From Pyrrhosoma nymphula (lineage: Eukaryota; Arthropoda; Insecta; Odonata; Coenagrionidae), in NCBI GenBank assembly GCA_963573305.1, contig OY754335.1, positions 18,515,501 through 18,579,500 on the forward strand: a DNA stretch of 64,000 nt, in the 5' to 3' direction. The notes under the pieces are model-generated. The model did no database searches and was not told the DNA's origin. It saw nothing but the letters and a program-made list of their open reading frames with translations. This document shows positions 1 to 10,959 of the stretch, piece after piece; within the stretch, counting starts at the first letter, position 1, and every line of letters starts with the position of its first letter. The position numbers were made by a program, and so were the translations under genes.

Positions 1-2478
1 GTCGAAACGTGACCTCAGGAGCGAGTTCCAAACATGAGCAGCAGTACATCATTTTTCCTTGTGTGAGCATGCGAGAGAGAACGTATATATACATTCTGCA
101 CGAAAAGGAGAATTGATCTGGTCCACATTCATGCGTGCACAGATATGCATGCATGGACTCATTGTGCACTGCCTATTATTACGAGCTCACGATCGCAGGC
201 CCCCGGTAGACTCGGAACGGGGTTATTTATTTCAGGAGTCTCGCTCTCCGTGAGCCGAGAGAGGTAGGAAAAAAATAATCCGAGGTCGGGAGAGTTATGG
301 GAGAGGCTTGCATCCCTCATCCCCTCCTCCACATTTTCCTTCTGTTTGCTTAGTTGAAGCTGTTAATATCCCGCCGTAATATTTCGCAGAAGTGCACTTC
401 GTTCCATCGTTTGGCCTGTCAGACCCTTTTGTGTGAGCTCTTGCCAAGAGGAAGAGGGCCCGAGAATTTTCTTTAAATCTATAAATTACCCTTTTCAAAC
501 GCTTCCTGGTGGGTATTTGTGCCCTCGAGGCTCTTGAGAGCAATACCGTAAGTATAATATTCCAAAGAACCTGCCTTGGACCATAAAAATCCTGTATTTA
601 TGCTCAAACGTGAACATTGAATACTGCAGTTCCTGTTTCTCGCTTCAACGTGAAATCATTGTGGACAAGGCTTTTTAAAACTGCGCATGGACTGTTAATT
701 CTACGTCGCGAACTTTTATCGTCTGTATGTGTTGATCTCTTTATTCCAATATTTGTCTTAATCTTTTCGCGGATTTTATTTAATTTTATATTGTAAGTTA
801 GCAATTGTTCTCATTCAGTGTCAGAGGTAAGTTAAATTTATGTATCGCTGCTTAACTTTATTTTACACTTTAAACGACGACGAATGACGCCATAGTGAAT
901 GGAATAGCAATTTTGTCCTAACTAATTGAATTAATCCAATTTTATTATATAAAGAATCTTATAGACAGTGGCTTAAATCGGGGGTGGCAAGGGGTGGCAG
1001 TCGCCAACCCAGAATTGTTCAACCCAGTATCTTGGCACCCCAGAATTGTGAAGTAAAAATCTCAATAATTTGCAAAAAAATTGGAAAATACAATTCTACA
1101 TGCACGGTACTTTCTTGATTCTTCATTAATCATGCCTAATTTATGAGGACCCCCGGACCCCCCTTAGGGTATTTCATAACCTACAGGTATTGGTAGGGTT
1201 GGGTATTGAGGTAGGCCTTTCTACCCCAATTAACAAGCTGAAATTACGCCCATACTTAGAGATAAATCAAGTCTTACAAATCTATACATGAGTTGATATA
1301 TTTGTTTGAAAACTGAAATTATAGCAAATTTTCGTAAAAGGAGATTCAACAGTAACTTTGTCAATATGATTTAAATAGCATTTTCAGAAAATATCCTCAT
1401 CTCTGCCGTTATTTCGTGTAAAATCTAGCATTTCTATATCTATCTGTATCTGTTCTGAATCTAGTATTTCCACCTGCTGACAAGCCGTATTGGCTTAGCA
1501 GGACCTCAACTTGACTCCTATTTCTTTTCTCCGTTTCTTCATTATTGATGAAAGACTATTACCAATACTAATACTGCTATCCAATACTATTTGGTATACA
1601 CTGATGTACCTTATTTAAATTTAATGTGCCATTAATTATAACAAAATATAATGGTACTAATACTATTTTGTATATGATGATGTTTTTTTGTTTAACTTCT
1701 TTTGTGCCATAGATTATAAAAAAGGATAAGATCATATATTTTACGATGTAAAGTTTGTAATTTGTAATATTTTGTAAAACATTTTCTTTAAAAAAATCTC
1801 CTGTAAAATTTAGCATTTATAATCTGGTAGTTCATGTGTTCACTCGGGTTAAAATAAGTATCCGGGGTTAGTAATCTAAAACTAATGGATTATCAATTTA
1901 CAGACAAAATTGAGGCAGTGTCACTATTTGTGGGTTCTTAAAAAAATTGGTTCTTCAGCACTGTAACACTATACTTCAAGAGCCTTCAATGAAACGGGTG
2001 ATCTTATCGAGAGCTGACAACTTGAAGGAGCTTCGAAAAATCACTCACAGATAGGTTTTTCTTTAACTTGGCTGTTCAGTTGCTTCAGGTTTGAAATAAA
2101 TCGTAGTTAAGTAATTTGAAATAGAAATATTTGAAGGCATTTAAATGTGTGAGTACATTATCTTTTAATCTTGTTCGTCCCATTTATGTATGTCGAGGTT
2201 ATGGCAGTGAATGGCTTAGGTTGGTAATGCGGTTTCACGAACGCAGTTGGCAACATAAATGCAGCTGTATTGTGCTTTGAGTGGTTACATATTCTCCTTT
2301 GCTGTCTCCTCTTTATACTCGCATCTCCTTTACTGCTAGTTGTCATTCCTTGGTATTAATTAAAAGGGACATTTTCTGACGTGTCTTTCTTAGTTTGGAC
2401 TGCGGAACTATTGGTGGTAGGTATAATAGTCGACAAGTGGTACTGCTTAAGGGCAGTTACAGTAGTAATAACTAGTAA
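1..2478. other. AT-rich non-coding stretch
   Basis: No recognisable gene. Open frames here are under 85 codons and resemble no family I know. About 960-1260 contains a G/C-run segment (a GGGGGTGGCAAGGGGTGGCA stretch, then CCCCCGGACCCCCCTT) of the kind often seen in decayed DNA transposons, but I cannot assign a family. The remainder, especially 1550-1820, is strongly AT-rich with no visible structure. Confidence 0.6.
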
Positions 2479-2880
2479 ACCCAATGGAAAGGTGAACGAT
2501 ATGGTAGAGGGAATGTTTTTCGACCAATCACCAAGCGTTTGCTCTGCTCTGTTGTGGGAAACAATTCCCTTCACGAAACGAACACCGTTAAGTGAAAAAA
2601 ACACAATTGACGGCATCACTGGATACGTAATATAAAACGAATGCAAAACGTTTATACTGGCTGTGATACTTAACTATCGCATTAATCAATGATCAAATGA
2701 GCTCACTCATCGTTTGTTCTGGCAAAAGTGTACTGCTGTTTTTAGATGTTTTCCACAACCTGAACAGTCACCTGACATGTGACGTTGTTCTACCTGTCCA
2801 TGAAAGTACTCAAGACGTGTCGTTGTTGGTTACCAAACCCAGGCCTTACAGGCCTTACTTGACCAAGCCTTTTAAAGGTA
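2479..2880 (+). repeat. Dispersed repeat R, copy 1
   Basis: This segment is a diverged match to 56736-57110 in the same orientation. Shared blocks occur in the same order: GACCAATCAC followed by GTTTGCTCTGCT, then TTAACTATC, then a GACGTTGT/GATGTTGT block followed by a GTCCATGAA block. Small insertions and deletions separate the blocks, as expected for an old interspersed repeat. The open frames on both strands here are not shared in frame between the copies, so I read the segment as non-coding. No terminal repeats or target duplications are clear, so the class is unknown. Confidence 0.6.
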
Positions 2881-3376
2881 TGGAGAGTGTTCTATTGTGG
2901 AAATATTTGCCGCGAGCTTTAGGCACAATATACAAGTATCTGAGATGACATCTTTATAAAATCTTGGTCTCTTTGAAAACTCAGGATTGGGATTTTTCGG
3001 CCAACCACCCTTCAAAACACATTTTCGGCCCACAATGTAACTCTTGTTTCCCGGAATTCTCATTTTTTATTAGGCAGAGTACCCTAATTTCATGCTTGCA
3101 TTTCAATTCTGCCGTTGAATATGGTAATCAATTTGAATGCAATCAGCAATCCGATCAATTGCGATTGGATGGTGGAATATTGGCATCGCAGAACTTGGTG
3201 GCACTCGCCAGTGTTGAACTTGTGGTCAGGGAGGATGGAGCACGCAATAGTTGAGCAGGTTCGACACTTTTCCTTAATTATTCCCATTGATCATTTCCCT
3301 CTTCCCATTAATTCGGTTCCTCGGAGGCCGAGGAAATGAAGTTTCAAATAATTGATTTATTGTGAAGAAAGATCTA
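2881..3376. other. Non-coding stretch before the 3.4 kb MITE
   Basis: Short overlapping open frames occur on both strands around 2960-3340. None looks like a known domain, and no splice signals frame them convincingly. I see no repeat structure here. Confidence 0.5.
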
Positions 3377-3594
3377 AAGCGGCGATTACACACAGGAGTT
3401 GACTCCTATCTGATCGAATTACATCGAGTCGACTCCACTTGGAACCACAACTAGAATGGCGGCTACTCCATCCAAGTATCGAATTCCACCACTATCGATG
3501 GCGAACTCCTATATGGGTAGGTATGATACACGTCCAAGTTTCACCTTCCAAGTGGACTCGTATGGGAGTCAACTCCTGTGTGTAATTGCCGCTT
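3377..3594. mobile_element. MITE with ~33-bp terminal inverted repeats
   Basis: The 218-bp segment starts AAGCGGCGATTACACACAGG and ends with its reverse complement, with only two mismatches over about 33 bp; each arm also contains GGAGTTGACTCC. The interior has no coding potential. Length, long terminal inverted repeats and lack of an open frame fit a miniature inverted-repeat transposable element. The flanks (CTA on the left, GAG on the right) give no clear target-site duplication, so the superfamily is undetermined. The arms are so alike that the insertion may be comparatively recent. A second inverted-repeat element begins 20 bp downstream. Confidence 0.85.
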
Positions 3595-3614
3595 GAGGCT
3601 TTACCGGCGTGTAG

Positions 3615-3790
3615 CGATTTTAGGGGTTGTTCGGGTTTCCCACCGGGTCAAACTCTCCATTTCTGCCAACGTTTCGATCAACGAATCGTTCGTCAACATG
3701 TCCTAAGGATGATGAATGACTCGTTCATCGAAACGTCGGCAGTAATGGAGAGTTTGACCCGGTGGGAAACCCGAACAACCCCCAAAATCG
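3615..3790. mobile_element. Foldback element with 77-bp arms, Penelope-like terminal motif
   Basis: The left arm (3615-3691) and right arm (3714-3790) are reverse complements at about 71 of 77 positions, with a 22-nt centre. The outer ends read CGATTTT(A/G)GGGGTTGTTCG. Within the arms are CGGGTCAAACTCTCCATT and the motif GAAACGTCGGCAGT, next to GATGATGAATGAC. That last combination resembles the terminal region of Penelope-like elements, which can carry hammerhead-ribozyme cores. Here the expected CTGATGA box reads ATGATGA, so an active ribozyme is doubtful. The structure is seen directly; the Penelope link is inference. Confidence 0.8.
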
Positions 3791-4803
3791 ATTTATTGAT
3801 CGATCAATCGAATCCAACTATATTGAATGACCAGTCGACTCATAAAAATGTAAATATAAATTAAAGATATCGCTTGATTTTTGGTCGCCGTCTCTAACCA
3901 TAATTAGAAATCCTTAAAGGAAACATGCGGCTGGAGTGTCAATATCGCGTCTAGGAGTGCCCCTCGATCGAGTCTAATGAGGACTCCAATCCGTGCGCGA
4001 CTGGCTTCTGGCCTTCCACGGAAGCACGAGCGCATTCGACGCCGTCCCCATATACTGGCCGCACAATTCGCTCCCAACAGCTGTTTCCAAAGGACCCGAT
4101 TGAATCCGCCGCATTCGGTCTCTGACTCAACAACGACCGCGTCGCAGACGAGAACGTTCTCCAGAAAGGACTCTTTGTATGTGTGTGTGTGTTGTAACGC
4201 GTGCCCAGAGGGCGATAGTAAAATAGAGATCGCTGGAAGAAAGTGAAAGACGCTGGGTTTTACGATCTGCCGGTTGATCACTTTCCCTCATTTGGGTTCG
4301 TAATTGTTTCGATTGGGAGAGGTTAACAAGGATGGCCATTTGGATATGGGTTGCGGATCAAATAGGTTTGTTTTGCTTAGGAGAGTAATTATTACTTCGT
4401 AGGAAGACGGAATGCCGTTTAAGGTTGGCTTTGAATGAAGATCGGCTATAGGTTGAAGGAGATATAAAATCGTTTCATTCGACACCTGAGATTTGTAATC
4501 GTGCTGTGTAGTGGTTTGGTGTTACAAAATTGTTTTCGGATGTGGTGAATAGTAAGAGTCTAGATAGTTGTTTATCAAATCAATTTTATCTAATTAATGT
4601 TGAAGATAATTTTTATGGCTATGCCTAGTATTATTTAAAGTCCGCTGTGCTGAATTAAAGAACCCAATGTCTAAATCATTATGAGTAAACCGAAGAAGCA
4701 TAATTAGGATCATTATTCAGAATACTTGTAGTATAAATTTGATTGTTTCAGGCTTGACTTCTTGGAAGTGAAGATATCCGTTTTTAATGAAAAACTTTGT
4801 ACT
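3791..4803. other. Non-coding stretch with a CpG-rich core near 3.94-4.26 kb
   Basis: Between about 3940 and 4260 base composition shifts to GC- and CpG-rich. This opens overlapping frames on both strands, including a 125-codon minus-strand frame at 3904-4281. None resembles a known protein, and simultaneous openness in several frames is what few A/T-rich stop codons would produce. A short (TG)n run sits near 4178-4192. The rest is AT-rich with no visible feature. Confidence 0.5.
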
Positions 4804-4850
4804 TATCCACACTTTATTTTAAAACTGCGACCGGTTTCACCATAATATGG
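4804..4850 (+). repeat. Short dispersed motif shared with 62.7 kb
   Basis: The block carrying AAACTGCGACCGGTTTCACC is present here and, identically over these 20 bases, at 62703-62722. The preceding ~20 bases also align (TCCACACTTTATT here, TCCTCACTCTATT there). A 20-base exact match plus flanking similarity indicates a common mobile-element source. The element type cannot be told from this length. Confidence 0.65.
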
Positions 4851-6604
4851 CATATATTGAATTATAGTACATATTGACAACCTGGAGCAACTGCTTTTAT
4901 TGAATAGATGACTCATAATGAGAGGTTTTGGTTCCTGACTAGAGTTTTCCTTGATCGAATGACACCAGGAGGTGTGTAGGCAGGCACCTGAATCAAAATA
5001 AAATGACCCAACTTACTTCAGTGTAGCGATGTTCTAGTTGAGAAAATTTCTTTCCACATCCTAGAGGAGAAATGGCTCTAGTTTCTGTTCTAGAAATGTG
5101 TGTGCACATAATACAACAAAATTATCGTTCACGTTCAAAAAAGGCAACTGGCTTTTGCCTGCTGCTAAGCGCAAAAGGTTCTCGCAAAATGAAAATTATT
5201 ATCGATCAAACGGTACACGTCTCGGGGTGATTAGTTTGAACAGTTCCTCGTGAATCCAGATTTGTAGTCCGTCGAAAGAAACGGTTTACCCATGGCCTTC
5301 TCATCGCACTTTCAACGGCCGAATTGATGTTTTCCCTACAATTCCCTGCTCCGAGGATGCATGGCCATTTTTGGAGAATTCGCTCGCCCGCGAAAATTCT
5401 TATCGGAGGATTGAGATCTAGAGCGTTGAGCTCTTTTGCTGCGATTTCCTTCGATATGCCGTTTTCGCAATGATCTCTGATCATTTCCACCAGATTATGG
5501 GGTAGAGATGAACGGGTTGAGTCATCATTTTTCCAAAACGTCAGCGCATTTTTTCTACCGCTCGGTGAACTGACGTCTTAGTTTTTCCAGTCAGACGTAG
5601 ACTTCGATACATAATTTAAGCGGCGCGGCGCTGCGGGAAAGACCGACCGCGTGTTTAACCGTCAATTGTTTTTATCATCCTTTCCGATCTGAGGGAAAGT
5701 TTTGGACGGCTTTTGTAAGTAGACGTACTAAAATACGTCTTTCGCTCTCACAATCAGTAGGATAAAGGGATTTATGACTGGTTCGTATTTAACCCCCTCG
5801 TTATGACTTTACAACGGAGAAAACCACTTCTGATGTAGGTTTTACTCGATATAACTAAAGACACTAGGTATAATGAATTTCAGCAACAACTTTTCCGTGT
5901 CTCCGTTGACCTTAATTATGTATATTTTGTGAAAGAAATGCCTTTATTGTTTCTATTTTATTTACATTTGTATTTTAGCTAGCAGGAGGTGACATAATTA
6001 TCATTATGAGGAAGGTTGTCAATATAATCAATACTCTGTGATTTTTGTTAAACTGATTTGAAGGAATGGCTGAGGAGAAATTTGTCGCCCAGCCGCTGGC
6101 TGATGATGGCAAGACCAAACTCAGAACATCTGGCCACAATGATGATTCCTATTATGGAATTGGAACTTTTTATCAATTTTTTTATATCTGCAGGGGCTCG
6201 AAGTTTGCTAGGATATGAATGAATACATAATCGTCCTCCAAGGTACTCCATCAAATAAATGGTATTGTCAGCCCATCCTATTACTTTCCCGATCCCGATT
6301 TCGAGACGTTTCTTTCATAATACTATCCAATATACACCATTAAATATGTTCAATTACTTCGTATCCCCAGACCATCCCAAGATTTCTAACCATCTCTTCA
6401 CTCTCCCATGAATTGGATATGTTCATGACGTATACATGAATTATTAATGAATTGAATCTGCATCACTACGACTACGGCACGACGACTACTTGCTGAAAAG
6501 GCTTGAAGTTACTTTCACAGCATCTGTATATTTGGACGACGTGATCATGCATCATTGTTCCTCCCATCACTCGTGTATGAGTGAATGAATTATTTTTTTT
6601 GCAG
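4851..6604. other. AT-rich non-coding stretch
   Basis: The only frame worth noting is a 94-codon minus-strand frame at 5206-5490. Its amino-acid composition is mixed and not low-complexity, but I recognise no domain and see no flanking splice signals that would make it an exon. No repeats stand out. Confidence 0.5.
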
Positions 6605-6664
6605 TCGGCGGCTCTTAAGGATCCGAAGTTTACTCATGATTTTTATCCCACTAATGAGACTTGA
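6605..6664 (+). other. Possible terminal coding exon (weak)
   Basis: A run of T bases followed by GCAG (6593-6604) makes a good splice acceptor. The next 19 codons are open, read SAALKDPKFTHDFYPTNET, and end at TGA (6662-6664). The composition is protein-like. However, 19 open codons arise often by chance, no upstream partner exon is identified and I do not recognise the peptide. Confidence 0.15.
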
Positions 6665-7137
6665 AGATGCCTCATTCATCCATCTTACTATATTGGGGTG
6701 GCTTATGGTGGCTCTGTTACATGGCTTGCGTGCTCCACCCAGGGGAAAGCCGCGGTTCATTTGCTTTCCCGAGTTCATTAATCACGCGCTCATCAGGAGC
6801 ATTTTTTTCTTAGCGTCGTGGGATCGGTCGAGAGTTCTGAGCGATCCGCTTTAACGCCTCGCCCAAAGCAAAACTTTCATCACATTTTGGGCTTCAAGTC
6901 GTCGTTCGGCGAACTCTGCCTTTCATGTACGAAAATTTTCTTCGTGGGATATATTTTGCGGATGATGTCATCGTGTGAACCGAACAAATTTTTCTAGTGA
7001 ATAAAATTTACTTAGCTTGTAATTATTTTATCTCGTGCTCAGGAGTTATTGTGAAAAAAGTTGCGATGGGCCGTTTTTCTTCAAATTCAAGAAGAGAGCA
7101 ATTGACTAGTAGATTTAAATTAAATATTATTCTAAAT

Positions 7138-7323
7138 TTTCAATAAAAATCAAGGGAATTTAGACTCCTAAAAATGCCATTCTGTCAGGTGACCATCAAC
7201 AGGGAGAATTCAATTCTCGTAAACACGTGCGTGGTTATGAGATTTGAACTCTTATTGTCGTTAGTCTCCTAGATGACCGAATGGCAATTTTAGGAGTCTA
7301 AACTCCTTTGATTTTATTGACAA
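7138..7323. mobile_element. Foldback/MITE with ~50-bp arms
   Basis: The left arm (7138-7187) and right arm (7274-7323) are reverse complements with a few mismatches. Both contain TTAGACTCCTAAAA and TGCCATTC in the matching orientation. AT-rich similarity may extend beyond both arms (TTTAAAT blocks at about 7114 and 7340). On the minus strand, the centre contains GAGTTCAAATCTC, which resembles a tRNA B-box with a short stem. The element may therefore have captured, or be nested with, a tRNA-like SINE piece; that last point is inference. Confidence 0.7.
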
Positions 7324-7472
7324 TTTTGATTGATCTATTATTTAAATTTGTTTTCGCTTTCTCTCTCACTTACGGCACTACGTCCAGATTGAGCCTTGGT
7401 ATCGCACATCATCTGCCTTCATGTTTGTGTCTCTGTTGCCGCTCCCTTCCAATCCTAAAGTATCACGGATGT

Positions 7473-7535
7473 GTAAATCTACATGCTGCATTGCGAGCCA
7501 ACCCTTAGGCGTGTGGCAGGGGTTTTCTGAACACC
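7473..7535 (+). repeat. Dispersed repeat S (GTGTGGCAGGGG family), copy A
   Basis: The pattern is ATCTACAT, then a GCAAGCC-like block, then (C/G)GTGTGGCAGGGG, then ACACC. It recurs at 35.2, 36.3, 37.0, 38.7, 40.2 (minus strand) and 59.6 kb. The copy is diverged (GCGAGCC for GCAAGCC). Only the conserved head of the family can be delimited here. Its class is unknown; SINE-like size is inferred from copy B. Confidence 0.65.
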
Positions 7536-7801
7536 AGCATTGTGAAGAGGAGGGAAAAGGAAGGTGTAGAGGCAGATGTTGAATGCATATGTTATGTTAG
7601 TGGCACGCTGTTTTTCACTAATACTATGTGGAAAGAAGGCAAGGATGGTATTGTAAGGCATGCCATCTTTTTATTCGTTTTTTCAGTGCTTCCACGGTCT
7701 TCCTACTAGTCTTTTACCATACATTCGGCTACCAAATATTCTATTTGACAGCCTCTTGTCTTCCATTCTAGCCATATGGCCAGATCTTTGCTGGCGCTGT
7801 G

Positions 7802-8000
7802 GTAGTAGTATTTTTGTTTAACGTGCTTCGACGGCTAAGGTCATTTCGCACATACTGTCTGCCACGTGCAGACAGGGGCAACACCACTCGGACGAATAGG
7901 AGGATCACCCCTCCAAACTCGAGCCGAGCTCAACGATGCTTAACTTCGGTGACTAATCGGGAGCCGGTGTTTCCATCGCGGCAGGCCGTTGCCCGCAGAC
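7802..8000 (-). mobile_element. 5S rRNA-derived SINE, copy 1
   Basis: Read on the minus strand, the 5' part (about 8000-7900) aligns with animal 5S rRNA. GCAACGGCC matches the 5S start, AACACCGGCTCCCGAT and GTCACCGAAGTTAAGCATCG match the central part and internal promoter A box, and GAGTTTGGAGGGGTGA matches the C-box region. The 3' body contains a CTGTCTGC...GCAGACAG hairpin and ends in a short TAC-rich tail at about 7802-7811. This architecture fits SINE3-class elements, which use the 5S internal promoter for RNA polymerase III. It is not a 5S gene: the 3' third of 5S is replaced by unrelated sequence. A second copy is at 32207-32397. Confidence 0.85.
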
Positions 8001-8347
8001 GCTGTGATTGGATGAACTTTCACAGGAGGGGGTTCTTTAAAAGGACCATATAATTCGTAGTTGAATCTGATTGCTGATGTGAATTTCGAGTTTTGCTGCG
8101 CTTGGGGCATATTTGGCTTAACGTTACCCCTGCGATGAAGACGCTCGCTGCAACGCGAGAGAAAAGTTGCGCGAGAGAAACGTTGCGTGTGTTCGAAGCG
8201 GAGCAAAACTAGGAAGCCACATCACCATCTAGAAACAGCTGGAAAAGCCTCCGCTCGAGTTGAGTCTGACTCTCGAGATATTATTTTCTCTGGCCGTTCC
8301 TAGAATTAGCCATCTTTATTTGTTGTCTTAATTTATTTGTAGGGTAT

Positions 8348-8645
8348 GGGAGTTGTCCATCGAGAATACACTGCAGCGGCAGCAAGTTACTTCACGAATT
8401 TAAGCGCTCAAAATTTCAGCCAGCCATAAAATTTACAGATTTAATTTACATTTTAACTTTCCTTGCGCTGATTTTAGTAAAACTTGGATATTAATTCATT
8501 AGTTATCGAGAAATCACTGCAATGGCAAGTTACTTCTTATAGTAGTACTCAACGTAACTCAACAATAGTAGCACTCAACGTAACTCAAACAGCCTGCTAT
8601 ATTGAAAAGAATTACTTTTATTACGCTGATTTAAGTACAACTTAA
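8348..8645 (+). repeat. Diverged local tandem duplication (~150 bp period)
   Basis: ATCGAGAAnnnCTGCAnnGGCA followed by AAGTTACTTC occurs at about 8357 and again at about 8506. Each is followed about 95-110 bp later by a CGCTGATTTnAGTA block. A smaller duplication, AGTAGYACTCAACGTAACTC, is nested at 8541-8588. The order of blocks is the same in both units, which supports an old tandem duplication. Confidence 0.5.
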
Positions 8646-9519
8646 ATCATACTTATAGCGAAAAAGACAAATGATATCTGATTTGCTCGAACGTCTGCGG
8701 AATTATTATTGCTTAAAGATGACGACACACCTGACAGGTGATTGGAAAATCCGGAATCGAGTATCGGTCAATCAAATGATTGCTTCCTTGTGAATTTCCT
8801 TACTTTGGTGCTATTTCTTGGATTGATATTACTTATGGCAATGACATTTTACAATCTTAAATTTTCAAGCGTACCAGATTTTCGTGTTCATCTCCTTAAT
8901 ATTTTTTAAGCTGGTATACCATTTCCAAATCACATGGAAATGCTCAATTGAAATGGTGCGTAGTCACGCACACGGATGTAAAAATACAATGTGGACTGGA
9001 GTTAAGAACATTCCTCGCTTAAATATGCGTTATACTGAAATGGCTTGCTGGATGAACTGACCAACTCATCTGTCCGGCAATTTACCTTCGAGATCCGGGA
9101 CCGAATTCTGGTAAAGTCAAAAGATATTTTTATGGCGGATTTCATCTCGTTGCTAAATATACACATTTTCCGCTTTTTTGCATTGTCTGGTACTGACGCA
9201 GTTATGAAGAGTTAATGCAATAGGATATATGTTTTTTTCGGCTGAGACCTCTACCTGAACCTTTGGGGATTGCTGCGATTAATAAGTGCACCTAGTGGAT
9301 CAAAGTTAATTCGTCCGGCATTTCGTTTAAATAACCAAGCGATTTATGAGCTAACTTTCTTGGGAGTCACCCGAGAAGGAAATGCGAGGCTAATTGCTCT
9401 CGGAGCTTTCCTATTGATTCGATAAAACCAGCATATGCGCCTTCACAAAAGTATTTTGTGTTGCAATGAAATCATCGACCAGTGATTTTTCGAGTATGAA
9501 AGTTGAATCGTGAGTTCCG
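8646..9519. other. AT-rich non-coding stretch
   Basis: No open frame reaches 60 codons here and I see no repeat, tRNA or promoter-like structure. Confidence 0.5.
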
Positions 9520-9625
9520 CAAGTCCATACATGCAGCTGCTTGCCATTGCGTCCATGGAGCCCGATCCATCAAGTGGACGTCATAGCCGTCCTCGCCCAA
9601 GGCGGAACTCGAACCAGTGGCCTTT
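9520..9625 (-). mobile_element. Probable SINE fragment with B-box
   Basis: On the minus strand, ACTGGTTCGAGTTCCGCC at about 9617-9600 matches the RNA polymerase III B-box (GGTTCGANTCC) at all but one position. It is followed by a GC-rich body with GGATCGGGCTCCATGGACGC. I could not find a convincing A-box upstream. I call it a truncated or decayed tRNA-derived SINE; the assignment is inference. Confidence 0.4.
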
Positions 9626-10438
9626 GGAGGGCTGTCAAAATTAAATTCAGACCAGTTTAACCCTGCCCGTCGCAGGAGATATGATCCCTGAGTAGCAGGT
9701 GGCGCTCGATCGACGTTGGGGAAGGGAGAGATTATCCGACAGTTTCGCGTACTACTCCCACCGGATGTCGAGGCGGGCCGAAAATGTCGGCAGTCAAGAT
9801 GTTTCCAAAAGATTTGAAAGAAATAATATCACGCACAAAGCGCAACCTTAACACAAGCGTCAGCTGGTTGCGTTGTAATAAAAGTTTTGCATTGCGTCAG
9901 CGTTGCATAAAAGAGTCTTTGTTGAATTCGTCCATCCCAGGCAAAGGATTAGAGTCTTAAAACCAAGCGTATAGTTAATGAATGAGATGATTCCTCGAGA
10001 TTAATAGATAAACTAAGGAAACTGTGACTGCCTTGGGGGACTACCGAGCTCCGAAAGCCTTTGAATAACATCAAGGAAATCGTGGGTGTATGTACAAGAG
10101 GAGATGGGAGCGTAAAATATGCATGAATGGGTGCATGAATGTGAGATAAGTGAAATAAGAATGCAAGGAAAAAAAATTGAATAAATCAGCTGAATAATGT
10201 CAGTCAACTGGTCATTTAATTATCAATATGTCTATTCGGCTATGGTTCAGGAGAAAGCGGTGTGGAGAGAAAACTTGTTAACCGTCCTTCATGTTGACCT
10301 GTGTTTCGCGTTTCCTTTCTAAAGATTGTGCTAAAGAATATATACATTCCTTTGTGACACACATACAATAAACACATTAAAGCATACTCTGAAACAAAAT
10401 CGGTAAAGTATTATCATATCAGCACGGCGCGTAGGTAT
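9626..10438. other. Non-coding stretch
   Basis: A moderately GC-rich piece at 9640-9800 gives way to AT-rich DNA. A minus-strand 64-codon frame at 10013-10207 has no recognisable features. Nothing else stands out. Confidence 0.45.
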
Positions 10439-10923
10439 TTAAGGTGGTTGGAGCGATGTTTTTGTACAGATTTGCTTGAAACTTTGAATTTGTGTTCTCA
10501 TTTGTGATATCTATAAATAAACAAGAAAAAAATTGCATCATACCGATTTGTTTTTTTTTTAATACAGTGCTATTTTAACAAGTATCCTTAAAGTGCATGA
10601 CATAATTCGCAATAATACGATTACATGCGTACGCATTATTTTCTAAAAGCAAAATAATGCATATATTAATATTATAATTGTTGATAACAAATATCAAGTT
10701 GTCACTCCCGAGTCCAATATTTGGAACAAAAAACATATTTCAATATAATTACGTCGAAATTTTGAATTCCACGCCTAAACTTCTATTCATATTTTCACAT
10801 CTCTCGTTTATGCATTTGCGTATGTATTCATGCAATTCACCTCTTTACACGATGCTATTTTCAATGCGCATCCACACATACATCAAATTGCGCAATTAAG
10901 TGCCTCGTGTAATACGGCCTTAA
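10439..10923 (+). mobile_element. TTAA-flanked MITE family, copy 1
   Basis: The copy begins TTAAGGTGGTTGGAGCGATG and shares ordered blocks with copies at 17163, 58571 and 60154: GTGATATCTAT, CCGATTTG, CAGTGCTATTTTAACA, GCATGACATA, AATTCG/AATACG then ATTACAT, and ATATCAAGTTGTCAC followed by CCAATATT. The right third, after about 10790, differs from the other copies but ends in ...CGGCCTTAA, so TTAA lies at both outer edges. No transposase is present. Duplicated TTAA targets are typical of piggyBac-type mobilisation; the superfamily is inference. Confidence 0.75.
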
Positions 10924-10959
10924 GAAGCTGAAATGAATAATGGGACGCAGAAGTGGACA

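Noticed and set aside
7900..8000. Functional 5S rRNA gene.
   Set aside because: The 3' part of 5S is missing and is replaced by SINE body sequence.
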